From contig NZ_BFBB01000003.1 of the NCBI RefSeq assembly GCF_003114855.1, positions 189,077 to 253,076 of the forward strand: a DNA stretch of 64,000 bases. The letters run 5' to 3'. The position numbers and the translations under genes were made by a program. This document shows positions 21,315-30,014 of the stretch, piece after piece. Each line of letters starts with the position of its first letter. Within the stretch, counting starts at the first letter, position 1. Below the pieces are notes generated by a model. It was not told where the DNA came from. It did not search any database and was given only the letters and a program-made list of their open reading frames with translations. The stretch is from Leptospira ryugenii (lineage in GTDB: Bacteria; Spirochaetota; Leptospiria; Leptospirales; Leptospiraceae).

Positions 21315-21713
21315 ATGATTCTAAAAAAACTTTACCAATCCCAACAACCCCATTCTGTCTTTTTGATCGATGCCTTCGGTGCCTCTGTATCACTGACAAT
21401 TCTTCTTGCGATACTTATCCCGCTCCAAACTTTCTTTGGTATGCCAAGTGAAGTTCTCTATCACTTAGCGATTTTAGCCTTCCTTCTATTTTTATATTCC
21501 TCTTCCTGTTTGCTTATCAAACCAAAACAATGGAGAGCCTTTCTCTTGGTCGTGGTCTTTGGCAATTTGAGCTACTGTCTCCTCTCTTTTTACTATCTAG
21601 TCACAAGATGGGATTCGCTTACGACTTTGGGTGAGCTGTATTTTATTTCTGAAAAATTTACGATCCTAGGGATTATTGTTTGGGAATGGAAGGTGTATCG
21701 AAGTCCAAATTAA
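21315..21713 (+). CDS. Small hypothetical membrane protein
   Basis: 132 residues from ATG 21315, with GAGGAG four to five bases upstream. Four membrane helices are visible (VSLTILLAILIPLQTFF, LYHLAILAFLLFLY, FLLVVVFGNLSYCLLSFYYLV and FTILGIIVWEWKVY), with a basic loop 'IKPKQW' between two and three. I recognise no family. It is convergent with the lipoprotein gene across the shared hairpin at 21719-21742. Confidence 0.7.
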   Translation: MILKKLYQSQQPHSVFLIDAFGASVSLTILLAILIPLQTFFGMPSEVLYHLAILAFLLFLYSSSCLLIKPKQWRAFLLVVVFGNLSYCLLSFYYLVTRWDSLTTLGELYFISEKFTILGIIVWEWKVYRSPN

Positions 21714-21718
21714 AAAAA

Positions 21719-21742
21719 AAAGCCGTCCCTAGAGACGGCTTT
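21719..21742 (-). terminator. Terminator of the act operon
   Basis: Perfect 9 bp stem AAAGCCGTC/GACGGCTTT with loop CCTAGA. On the minus strand ten T residues follow (A-run 21711-21720), so it is strong for the leftward act operon. On the plus strand the tail is only TTTCC, so it is weaker for the small membrane protein gene. Confidence 0.88.
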
Positions 21743-21789
21743 CCTGAATACTCTTTAGGTAGCGATTTGCCACCGAATGAGGATAAAAT

Positions 21790-22305
21790 CTAGTTTTGTT
21801 TCAATGGTGTTTTGTGTATAAATGGAGCCTCTTCCAATCCTTTGCTCAATTCTGACAAAGGAATCTTATCTTTAGGTAAAGATTTAAGTGATCCATACTC
21901 ATAGCCCCTCGGATAGTGTTCTTTATCCTCAGGAGAGTAGAAGTATACGTAATCTTTCACTAAATTTTTTGAATATCTCCACACACTCTGTTCTGGGTCC
22001 TGGTTGACCACCAAACATTTCGGGCTCATGTATCCATTTTGAGTCAGGGTTTGTACCTTGATGAAGTACTTTGGATCCCAAACATTGTGGTTTCTATGTC
22101 CTGATACTTTGACAACAGTGCCTACAGGAACATACTCAAGAACTGCCGACTTAACATTTGGTTCAGAATATAGGGGCACTGTAAAATCTAAACTTGCTTT
22201 GTTTGTTTTGTCATCACAGAGTTTGTGCCAAGTAACTTCCGCATTTTTAGCACATCCCACAAATCCAAAAAGGGAAACCGAAATCAATATAATCGTTTTT
22301 TTCAT
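21790..22305 (-). CDS. Lipoprotein with SH3-like domain, last gene of the act operon
   Basis: 171 residues from ATG 22305, which has AAGGAAG at good spacing. Signal peptide with lipobox FVGC (MKKTIILISVSLFGFVGC). The mature part starts with an SH3b-like strand pattern: 'FTVPLYSEPNVKSAVLEYVPVGTVVKVSG' then 'YFIKVQTLTQNGYMSPKCLV'. The remainder is polar and unrecognised (about 70 residues). It follows actF by 13 bases and is closed by the terminator at 21719-21742, so it belongs to the alternative complex III transcript. A role as an assembly factor or extra periplasmic subunit is inference only. Confidence 0.72.
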   Translation of the reverse strand: MKKTIILISVSLFGFVGCAKNAEVTWHKLCDDKTNKASLDFTVPLYSEPNVKSAVLEYVPVGTVVKVSGHRNHNVWDPKYFIKVQTLTQNGYMSPKCLVVNQDPEQSVWRYSKNLVKDYVYFYSPEDKEHYPRGYEYGSLKSLPKDKIPLSELSKGLEEAPFIHKTPLKQN

Positions 22306-22318
22306 ACTTAATCTTCCT

Positions 22319-23569
22319 TTATTGGTGGTGGTGTAAACATTCATCTAGCCTAGGGTCACCCACAGGAACAAGGCTATGCTTCTCAAGTTTTTTGAATACG
22401 AACAGCCCAAAAAGTCCCAAGGTCCCAATCGTTCCACCTAACGCAAGTAACAAATGAAGGATAGAAAGTTTTTCAAAACTAGCTGGGAAAACAAGCCAGA
22501 ACAATTCAAAGAACTGAACGAGTAGGATCCAAGTTGCTAATTTCGCTAGAAAACCAAGATTACGTTTGTTTGGTCGATTCAGTAAGAGAAGGAATGGAAT
22601 GATAAATTTAATGAAAGGAAGTGCCAATGTAGCATAGCCCCAACCACCAGTCATTCTCATCTCATAGAAAAAGGTCTCCTCTGGGATATTCGCATACCAA
22701 ATGAGCATAAATTGAGAGAAACCTACATATGCCCAGAAAGTTGTCATCCCCAGTAAAAACTTAGCGATATCATGAAAGTGATTTTCATTCACTGCTTCAC
22801 CCAAGAAATTATTTTTCTTTAGCAGATAGATTACTATCAAATAAGAAGCAATGCTTGTTTGGAAAGCACCTGCAAAGGCATACACACCAAACATAGTGGA
22901 GAACCAGTGTGGGGACAAAGACATTAGAATATCAAAGGCCGCAAAACACCAGGACAATGCAAAGAAAAGGATGAAACCACCCGCAAACTTCGCAAGTGTC
23001 TTGGTTGTATCTACCACCTTGTCCTTGTCTTGGGAAACAGACTTGGAATGAAAGATATAAGCAAAGACTGACCAGATGACAATGAAGAGCACTGTCCTTA
23101 CGACAAAAAATGTCGGGTTTAAGTATCCACTTTTATGGTGGATCAAATGATCGTTTTCACGCACTGTCTCATCAGCCCACTCATACAGATCATGCATTCC
23201 AAAGAATACACCCGCAAATAAGAGCAACAATACGGGAGCGAACAATCCGTACGTTTCAAAGATTCTACGAACCGTAACAGACCAATGCGATCCCGTGATG
23301 TGCTGCACAGCTGTAAAGAAAATGCCTGTAATGGAAAGGCCCAAAACAAAGTAGGATGCTACCAGGAGAACATGGAAACCCAAGTTTGTGTGGTGGAAAT
23401 GCCCCGCTTCATCCATATGTCTGGATGACTCGTGGCCAAAGCCTAGAAAGGAAACTGCCAGGCTGACGATTCCCAAGCCAACCATCGCAAACAACACGTT
23501 GCGGATGCTCGCTGGGAGTTTAAAGGAAAGGAGATTTTGGTCTAACTTTGCTGCTTTTGTCGCGCTCAT
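22319..23569 (-). CDS. actF: Alternative complex III subunit ActF (NrfD-like membrane subunit)
   Basis: 416 residues with about ten membrane helices. It is the shorter NrfD-type quinol-binding subunit, placed downstream of actE as in other alternative complex III operons. Conserved-looking blocks include 'GFHVLLVASYFVLGLSITGIFFTAVQHITGSHWSVTVRR' and 'YVGFSQFMLIWYANIPEETFFY', where the W-Y-x-N-x-P-E-E pattern is typical of ActF. The C-terminus is His-rich (CLHHHQ). Together with ActC it anchors the complex, which oxidises menaquinol and reduces cytochrome c or a terminal oxidase directly. Confidence 0.9.
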   Translation of the reverse strand: MSATKAAKLDQNLLSFKLPASIRNVLFAMVGLGIVSLAVSFLGFGHESSRHMDEAGHFHHTNLGFHVLLVASYFVLGLSITGIFFTAVQHITGSHWSVTVRRIFETYGLFAPVLLLLFAGVFFGMHDLYEWADETVRENDHLIHHKSGYLNPTFFVVRTVLFIVIWSVFAYIFHSKSVSQDKDKVVDTTKTLAKFAGGFILFFALSWCFAAFDILMSLSPHWFSTMFGVYAFAGAFQTSIASYLIVIYLLKKNNFLGEAVNENHFHDIAKFLLGMTTFWAYVGFSQFMLIWYANIPEETFFYEMRMTGGWGYATLALPFIKFIIPFLLLLNRPNKRNLGFLAKLATWILLVQFFELFWLVFPASFEKLSILHLLLALGGTIGTLGLFGLFVFKKLEKHSLVPVGDPRLDECLHHHQ

Positions 23570-23577
23570 ATAGATTC

Positions 23578-24174
23578 CTAATTGGTCTGGTTTTGGTTCT
23601 TCGCGTCGAATTCTTGTAACTTACGTATGTAAGCAATCACTCGCCAACGATCTTGTGGCTCAATTTGGTAAGCATAGCTTCCCATTGAACCGCGTCCCAT
23701 CGTAATGATGTGGTAGATTTGGCCGTCTGTATACCCATTGGAATTGACACCTTTACCGGCAAGTGCTGGTGGAGATTGTGCAAATCTAGGCGCTGGACCA
23801 ACTACAGTTCCGTTTCCAGCACCACGCACCCCATGGCAAGGAGTGCAATAGGTTTGGTAGCGCTTCTCACCAATCATCAAATCACCTAAGCTTGCTTTTG
23901 CGATCGGATTTTTTAAGCCTTTCTCGGCACCAGGCAACTGGTCTTGGGTCAATATGTTAGCATACGGATATGGATAGTAGCCAACTGGAATCGCCCCTTG
24001 CGGAGGAATCCTAACAGCTGCTCCATTTTTAGAAAATTGATCATCCTCTTGTGCTTCTCTAGCAGGAGAGTCATACATATTGGGAAAGTATTCCCAAACC
24101 GGGCTAGAGTAATCACAATTCACAAGGAAAGTTAGAGTGAAAAGAGCCAAACTATTCAAAAAAAACTGTTTCAT
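23578..24174 (-). CDS. actE: Alternative complex III subunit ActE (monohaem cytochrome c lipoprotein)
   Basis: 198 residues. Lipobox FLVNC at residue 20. One haem-binding motif CTPCH (YQTYCTPCHGVRGAGNG) and a distal Met candidate in 'MGRGSMGSYAYQI'. The Pro/Tyr-rich linker 'YYPYPYANILTQDQ' precedes the haem domain. ActE receives electrons from the pentahaem ActA and passes them to an oxidase. Its ATG overlaps the actD stop by four bases (ATGA), indicating coupling. Confidence 0.92.
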   Translation of the reverse strand: MKQFFLNSLALFTLTFLVNCDYSSPVWEYFPNMYDSPAREAQEDDQFSKNGAAVRIPPQGAIPVGYYPYPYANILTQDQLPGAEKGLKNPIAKASLGDLMIGEKRYQTYCTPCHGVRGAGNGTVVGPAPRFAQSPPALAGKGVNSNGYTDGQIYHIITMGRGSMGSYAYQIEPQDRWRVIAYIRKLQEFDAKNQNQTN

Positions 24175-24737
24175 TGAGCGTTCTCCGGTTTAACGACAGT
24201 TACTTCTTGTCCACCCAAACCTTTGATGAAAGAAACAACTTCTGATTCGTTGTAACCTTTCGCTGTTTTAGGAATCCAAAGTCCAAATTTGTGTGAGGTA
24301 AAGTCCTTATGAAGGATACGTCTACTTGCCTTAGGAATCCCACACAGATAGGCTAGCGTAGCCACTGTGTAAATGCCTGCACTGAAGACTGTAAGTTCAA
24401 AAATAATAGGCACATAGGCAAACCACGCATTCAAAGATTTACCAGCAATGTTCATGGGCCAATCCACTGCATGTGTGAGGTATTGGAAAAGGATACCGAT
24501 TGTACAGCCAAAGAGTCCCGCAAAAAATGTGACCCAAGGAAGTCCTGATCTAGGAGTTCCCATTGCTTCATCGATACCATGCACGGGGTATGGAAGAAGG
24601 CAATCAAAGCCTTCATAGTTCTTTTCTTTCGTTTTTTCTGCCGCATGAAGGATGGCTTCTGGAGTTTCAAATACTCCAAAAACTCCTTCATCAGCTTCTT
24701 TGTACTTATGAAACTGTTCAAGTTTTGGAAGATACAT
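24171..24737 (-). CDS. actD: Alternative complex III subunit ActD (DUF3341)
   Basis: 188 residues. The N-terminal soluble part ('VFGVFETPEAILHAAEKTKEKNYEGFDCLLPYPVHGIDEAMG') has the DUF3341 pattern, followed by two membrane helices (WVTFFAGLFGCTIGILFQYLTH and FELTVFSAGIYTVATLAYLC). ActD is a structural subunit without cofactors. The start follows the actC stop by one base. Confidence 0.92.
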   Translation of the reverse strand: MYLPKLEQFHKYKEADEGVFGVFETPEAILHAAEKTKEKNYEGFDCLLPYPVHGIDEAMGTPRSGLPWVTFFAGLFGCTIGILFQYLTHAVDWPMNIAGKSLNAWFAYVPIIFELTVFSAGIYTVATLAYLCGIPKASRRILHKDFTSHKFGLWIPKTAKGYNESEVVSFIKGLGGQEVTVVKPENAQ

Positions 24738-24738
24738 A

Positions 24739-26112
24739 TTAGTGATGAGCTCCTTCTTTTGCTGGCATAACTGTTTTTACTTCGGCAATGGCAATGACAG
24801 GCATGATGCGACACCATAAGAGGAAAAGAGTGAAGAAGATACCAAAGGTACCGATGAGCATTGCGTAGTCAAATAAGGTGGGCGTATACATTGCCCAACT
24901 TGAGGGCAAAAAGTCACGGTTCAATGTCATCATGATCACAAAGCGCTCGAACCACATCCCGATGTTTACAACGATAGAGGCTACAAACATTACAGGGATA
25001 TTGTAACGCAATTTTCGGAACCAGAAAACCTGAGGCGATAATACGTTACAAGATATCATGATGAAATATGCCCAACCGTAAGGTCCAAAGGCGCGGTTCC
25101 AGAAAGCAAAGCCTTCGTACTCATTTCCAGAATACCAAGCGATGAAAAATTCTGTAGCATAGGCTAGACCTACGATCAAACCAGTGGTCATCATGATCTT
25201 ATTCATGTTGTCCAAATGCTTCATAGTAATATAGTTTTGGAGGTTAAATACCTCTCTTGCAATGACCATGAGTGTAACTACCATTGCGAAACCAGAAAAG
25301 ATCGCACCCGCTACGAAGTAAGGTGGGAAAATCGTTGTATGCCAACCTGGTAGGATAGATACAGCAAAGTCAAAGGATACAATGGTATGCACGGAAAGAA
25401 CGAGTGGAGTGGAAAGGGCAGCAAGGATCATCGCCACGATCTCTAAGTGTGACCATGCTCTTGCCGATCCTACCCAGCCAAATGCTAGGACGTTGTACAG
25501 ATTCTTTCTCCAAGTTTCCGTGGCTCTGTCTCTCAGTGTTGCCAAGTCAGGGATTAAACCCAAATACCAGAAAACTAAGGAAATCGAAAGGTAGGTTGAT
25601 ACCGCAAAAGTATCCCAAATCAATGGTGACCGAAAGTTCACCCAGAGAGGACCTCGTTCATTGGGATACGGGAAGAGCCAAAATCCCAACCAAGGACGAC
25701 CTACGTGGAGGATCAAGTTGGAAGCAGCAACTAATACCGCAAAGATGGTCATTGCTTCCGCCGCTCTATTGATACCAGTTCTCCAGCCTTGTCGGAAGAG
25801 GAAGAGAACCGCAGAAATCAAAGTTCCCGCATGTCCGATACCAATCCAAAAAACGAAGTTTACAACAAAGAATCCCCAACCCACAGGGTTGTTGATTCCG
25901 AGTATATAGAGGCCTTCATAGAACAAATACCCAATGATGGCCACATCGATCAATGTAATCGAAAGAACCAAAAGAAATGTATTCCACCAAAGTTTAGTGG
26001 GGAAATCTTCATTTGGTTTCGCGATATCAACAGTGATATCCTTTAAGGTTCTTCCCCCTGTTACTAGGTCAGGAATGTCTAGTTTGTCGCGTACTGCTTG
26101 AGCTAATGACAT
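24739..26112 (-). CDS. actC: Alternative complex III subunit ActC (NrfD-like quinol-binding subunit)
   Basis: 457 residues with about ten membrane helices. '[32 protein letters not shown]' is the characteristic NrfD/PsrC/ActC segment with the conserved G-x-G-H-A-G-T. Other conserved-looking blocks are '[22 protein letters not shown]', '[13 protein letters not shown]' and '[13 protein letters not shown]'. ActC sits against the iron-sulphur part of ActB and carries the main quinol site. It starts 16 bases after the actB stop. Confidence 0.94.
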   Translation of the reverse strand: MSLAQAVRDKLDIPDLVTGGRTLKDITVDIAKPNEDFPTKLWWNTFLLVLSITLIDVAIIGYLFYEGLYILGINNPVGWGFFVVNFVFWIGIGHAGTLISAVLFLFRQGWRTGINRAAEAMTIFAVLVAASNLILHVGRPWLGFWLFPYPNERGPLWVNFRSPLIWDTFAVSTYLSISLVFWYLGLIPDLATLRDRATETWRKNLYNVLAFGWVGSARAWSHLEIVAMILAALSTPLVLSVHTIVSFDFAVSILPGWHTTIFPPYFVAGAIFSGFAMVVTLMVIAREVFNLQNYITMKHLDNMNKIMMTTGLIVGLAYATEFFIAWYSGNEYEGFAFWNRAFGPYGWAYFIMISCNVLSPQVFWFRKLRYNIPVMFVASIVVNIGMWFERFVIMMTLNRDFLPSSWAMYTPTLFDYAMLIGTFGIFFTLFLLWCRIMPVIAIAEVKTVMPAKEGAHH

Positions 26113-26128
26113 TTTTCAGTTCTCCCTA

Positions 26129-29100
26129 CTATACTTCGTTTCTTACGCGAGTGAGGTAACTCACTGCGGGTCCAATGTTCAGGTATTCCAAAAGTTTATA
26201 AGACCTTGGATCTTTGAGAAGTTTTGCAACTTTTGATTCTGGATCGTTCACATTGCCAAACACGATGGCATCAGAAGAACAAGTTTGTTGGCAAGCCGAC
26301 ACAACCTCTCCATCTTTCAAAGTTCTACCCTCGTTCTTTGCTTGGATCTTTTTCTCAGCAACTCTAGAGGCACAGAAGTTACACTTCTCCATAACCCCTC
26401 TTGACCGAACTGTTACATCTGGATTCAATCCGAGGTTTCTTGGAGGAGTTGCACGGAAGGTGTATGTACCTTCACCTAAAAGATTGTGTTCATTCCAATG
26501 CTCTAACCAATTGAACCTCCTTACTTTGTAAGGACAGTTGTTGGAACAATACCTTGTTCCAACACATCGGTTGTAGACCATGTCATTGGTTCCTTCTGAA
26601 CTGTGGATGGTTGCGGCCACAGGACAAACTGTCTCACAAGGAGCATTGTCACAATGTTGGCACATCACAGGTTGGTGTGCGATTTCCAAAGACTCTGGTT
26701 TTTCAGGGTCTCCGATGTAGTAACGGTCAATGCGTAGCCAATGCATCTCTCGGCCCATACGCACTTCATCTCGCCCTACCATCGGCACGTTGTTTTCTAT
26801 ATTACAAGCGACTACACAAGCACCACATCCGGTGCATTGAGTCAAATCGACAGCCATACCCCATTTGTAACCTGGGTATTGGAACTGCGAGCCAGGTTGG
26901 TCTGCTGGCGCATTCGCACCTTGGGCTCTTTGCAATTTGCCATCCACAAGAATCTTAGGGATTTCTGGTTCAGGAATCCCTGCGCCCGGGTTCTTTGCAT
27001 ACTCTTGGATTTTAGCAGAAAGAATCAAAGGTCTCTCTTTCCAATTAAGTCCCATCATCAAACCAGGGCTCATCATGTGGTGGTCCTGGGTGGTCGCCAA
27101 TTTGTATTTTTTACCTGTTGGCACTATGGATATGGGAAGTCCAGAATAGACAAATCTTCCATTCACAAGCGCCGCGAGGACGTTTGCATTCTTTCCTACA
27201 CCATTCCCGATGCCTCCGACAGACGTCCTTCCATAACCGAGAGCGATGCCCACAGCTTCTGGATGCAAACCTGGCTGGACAAGAGCTGGTAGATCAAAGG
27301 ATTCGTTGCCGACTTTGATGGTCACAACGTCGTTTAATTTGATGCCCGACGAACGAGAGTATTGCGGGCTGATCGCAACGTAGTTGTCCCAAGTGACTTT
27401 AGATACAGGATCTGGAAGTTCTTGTAATTGAGAGTTGTTGGCTCTCTCTCCGTTTCCTATTCCCGTATTTGTGTAGAGAGATAGTCGTAAACCAGTTGGG
27501 CTGGATTTTAAAGGAGCAATGCTACCTTTAAACCCACGGGCACCTTTTTCTGAGAAAGGGTTCCCTTGTACGAGAACACCTGTTCGAAGCAAATCTTCCC
27601 AGTTTGTTTTTTTGCTGTACTTTGATTTGAGATAATCGTAATACGATTTAGCACCTGCAAGCGTTCCACCTGCCCAAGCGATGAGGCTGTCCGAAAAGGA
27701 ACGAGAACTGAAGATAGGTCGAATGGTAGGCTGCTGTATGCTTAGAACACCGGATACAGCCTCTGAATCTCCCCATGACTCTAAGAAATGTGAAAGTGGA
27801 GCTAACCAATTGGAAGCAAGTGCAGTCTCGTCCACTCGATCTGAAACAGTTACAACTTGGGCTGCTTCATGCAGAAGTTTTTTCCACTCGAGTCCGTTTG
27901 GTGCCTCATACACTGGGTTGAATCCGTATAGAACTAAAACTCCAACGGTTCTTTCTTTCAGTGCTTTTTCAAGACTAACAATATTGCTTTGGTAATCAGC
28001 CCGCCCTTCTTTACGAGGGTTGCCAGCATCAACAGTCTTTCCATCATTGCCGAGTGCACTGTTTAGCATGTTCACAGCAATCTGTAAATCTACTGCATCA
28101 TCTGTCTCCGATTGGGAACCTGAAGCAATGACTAGAGATTCGCCTTTGGCGGATAACAAGGCTTTTGCTGTCTTTTGGACAACTTCCTTGCTGATTCCGA
28201 GCTCTGCAGTGGTTTTTTCTAGGTCGATACCAGAAGTGCCAGAAATGCCAGAGAGTCCCAAATCAGAGAGTGCCTTTGCGATTGTTAAAACAAATTTTCT
28301 TTGGTCACCAGGTTTGAGAGGAATCCTTTGGTCCGCATTGGATCCTGTCATCGTTGGATGGGTTTCTGCAGCAATGAAGGTATTCACTGTCTTTTGGCCA
28401 GCTGTTAGGTCCCTTCTTTTGCTAAAGGCATTGTGAAATGGCACATCTTCGAGAAAATCACTGTCAACGGAAAGGATCACCTTTGCTCTGTCGAAGTGGT
28501 AGTTTGGAATCAGTGCCTTTCCATAAGATTTCTCTTGGGCAAGGCTTAAGGAGTCATCAGAAGATCCAAATGCGATTTCTAGGTGTTTTCCGCCGCCCGT
28601 CGCTTTTAAGAATTCATTGATAAGTTCCTTCTCGGAAGGAGAACTTAAAGGTTTGGTAACAATGACCGTTTTACCTTTGTTTGCTTGTAATTTCTCTTTT
28701 ACGTCTTTGTCTAAAACAAACCAGTCGCTAGCTTTTGGACTACCTTCCACGATTTGTTGAGGTTCTTTGGCACGGTCAGCATCGTATAAATCAAAAATGG
28801 ATGCCTGTCCAGACGCACAGAGTGCACCTTTGGAGAGCGGGTGGTTTTCATTTCCTTCCAGCTTCAGTGGTCTACCATCGCGTGCCTTGACAACAACACC
28901 GCAACCAACGGAGCAACCACCACAAACACTCGCATAGTGGTAAGAGTGTCCATGTTTTACGAAATCATACTGTTCGACTTCGTCCTTTTCGTTTTTAAAT
29001 GTAAGGCTTACATAAGGAATGATCTTCTCTGCGGGTTTTGGGATACAACCAACAGTGGTCATCACCACAGAGGCCCCCATAAACTTTAGGAAGGTCTTTC

Positions 29101-29254
29101 TATCAAAATCTCCTTTTTTGATCCGAGAAATCAATGGATCTGGAGAAGTATAAAACTCTTGTTTTTGAAGCTCACCTTCTTTTGAGGTGCCTCTCAATTC
29201 ATAAGACTGCCAATGCGCTTTTTTTTCTTTTTGGAAGCTATCGTCTTTCATCAT
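26129..29254 (-). CDS. actB: Alternative complex III subunit ActB (molybdopterin-oxidoreductase-like plus ferredoxin domain)
   Basis: 1041 residues, a fusion of a molybdopterin-oxidoreductase-like domain and a C-terminal ferredoxin domain. Near the N-terminus lies a Tat-like segment, 'FDRKTFLKFMGASVV', with R-K in place of the usual R-R. The first cluster site is in 'CGGCSVGCGVV...GALCASG'. The ferredoxin part has 'CTGCGACVVAC', 'CQHCDNAPCETVCP', 'CVGTRYCSNNCP' and 'CNFCASRV...CQQTC', enough ligands for three [4Fe-4S] and one [3Fe-4S] cluster as known for this family. ActB in characterised complexes lacks the molybdenum cofactor. Start ATG 29254, with an immediate second ATG; GGAGGA lies about 12 bases upstream. 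Confidence 0.95.
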   Translation of the reverse strand: MMKDDSFQKEKKAHWQSYELRGTSKEGELQKQEFYTSPDPLISRIKKGDFDRKTFLKFMGASVVMTTVGCIPKPAEKIIPYVSLTFKNEKDEVEQYDFVKHGHSYHYASVCGGCSVGCGVVVKARDGRPLKLEGNENHPLSKGALCASGQASIFDLYDADRAKEPQQIVEGSPKASDWFVLDKDVKEKLQANKGKTVIVTKPLSSPSEKELINEFLKATGGGKHLEIAFGSSDDSLSLAQEKSYGKALIPNYHFDRAKVILSVDSDFLEDVPFHNAFSKRRDLTAGQKTVNTFIAAETHPTMTGSNADQRIPLKPGDQRKFVLTIAKALSDLGLSGISGTSGIDLEKTTAELGISKEVVQKTAKALLSAKGESLVIASGSQSETDDAVDLQIAVNMLNSALGNDGKTVDAGNPRKEGRADYQSNIVSLEKALKERTVGVLVLYGFNPVYEAPNGLEWKKLLHEAAQVVTVSDRVDETALASNWLAPLSHFLESWGDSEAVSGVLSIQQPTIRPIFSSRSFSDSLIAWAGGTLAGAKSYYDYLKSKYSKKTNWEDLLRTGVLVQGNPFSEKGARGFKGSIAPLKSSPTGLRLSLYTNTGIGNGERANNSQLQELPDPVSKVTWDNYVAISPQYSRSSGIKLNDVVTIKVGNESFDLPALVQPGLHPEAVGIALGYGRTSVGGIGNGVGKNANVLAALVNGRFVYSGLPISIVPTGKKYKLATTQDHHMMSPGLMMGLNWKERPLILSAKIQEYAKNPGAGIPEPEIPKILVDGKLQRAQGANAPADQPGSQFQYPGYKWGMAVDLTQCTGCGACVVACNIENNVPMVGRDEVRMGREMHWLRIDRYYIGDPEKPESLEIAHQPVMCQHCDNAPCETVCPVAATIHSSEGTNDMVYNRCVGTRYCSNNCPYKVRRFNWLEHWNEHNLLGEGTYTFRATPPRNLGLNPDVTVRSRGVMEKCNFCASRVAEKKIQAKNEGRTLKDGEVVSACQQTCSSDAIVFGNVNDPESKVAKLLKDPRSYKLLEYLNIGPAVSYLTRVRNEV

Positions 29255-29275
29255 GTTATTTGTGATTCCTCCGGA

Positions 29276-29791
29276 TTACCTGTGACACGTCGAACAATCG
29301 TTAGGAGCATTATTCTCTCGGTGGCAGTCCACGCAGAATCCCATGTTTAACGACTTAGATTGTCTTACTTTCACCATCTCGGCCATATTGCCATGGCACT
29401 GTGAACAATCGACTCCTCGCTGAACGTGGCGAGAGTGATTGAAATAAACAAAATCTGGCTGGTCATGTACCTTGACCCAAGCAACAGGAACATTGTTATC
29501 ATACTGTTGCACCAACCACTTAACATGCTCTTGGTTACCGGCTACGTTTCCGCCACCTTTGTGACAATTCATACAGGTAGAAGATGGTGGCACAGTTGCG
29601 TGTGCTGAAGTCTCCACGGTTGTATGACAATACTTACAATCGATTTTGTTATCGCCTGCATGTATCTTGTGGTTAAAGGGGATGGGTTGGTTGGGAGCAT
29701 AACCCACATAACGGCTGGGTGAGAAAATCAGATATGCCAAAGCAGCCACAGCAACGATTGGCACTGAGATTTTTAGTATTTTTATATTCAT
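29276..29791 (-). CDS. actA: Alternative complex III subunit ActA (pentahaem cytochrome c)
   Basis: 171 residues from ATG 29791. One N-terminal membrane anchor (ILKISVPIVAVAALAYLIF), then five haem-binding motifs: CKYCH, CMNCH, CSQCH, CVDCH and CSTCH. Extra His residues ('PFNHKIHAG', 'YFNHSRHVQRG') can serve as distal ligands. Five haems is the number found in the characterised Rhodothermus complex. It is the first gene of the operon. An upstream GTG at 29818 would add nine residues but lacks a ribosome binding site. Confidence 0.93.
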   Translation of the reverse strand: MNIKILKISVPIVAVAALAYLIFSPSRYVGYAPNQPIPFNHKIHAGDNKIDCKYCHTTVETSAHATVPPSSTCMNCHKGGGNVAGNQEHVKWLVQQYDNNVPVAWVKVHDQPDFVYFNHSRHVQRGVDCSQCHGNMAEMVKVRQSKSLNMGFCVDCHRENNAPNDCSTCHR

Positions 29792-29895
29792 TCCTTGAAT
29801 TCCTGAACCCGATTTCACTGTCTTCTGACAAGAAAGGATAAAATCAGAAAAAAAGCAAGTATGTATGGGAATTTAGCTTAGAAAAATCACAGTAA

Positions 29896-29909
29896 GTGAC
29901 ATAAGTCAA
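29896..29909 (-). promoter_or_regulatory. CRP/FNR-family-like palindrome upstream of actA
   Basis: Minus strand reads TTGAC-TTAT-GTCAC, one base short of a perfect TTGAC-N4-GTCAA palindrome, the geometry of FNR/CRP-family sites. It lies about 105 bases upstream of the actA start. A weak -10 candidate (TAAATT, 29875-29870) would place the site near -40, the usual class II activator position. Pattern match only; no binding is shown. Confidence 0.4.
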
Positions 29910-30014
29910 AAAATGCCCCCAGTCCCTTTAATTGAAACTAAGTCTCAAAATTATAAATGGGTTCCATTTAAGATTTATTAGGTGGCTCTGAGCAAAATCT
30001 CTGAGATTGGCATC

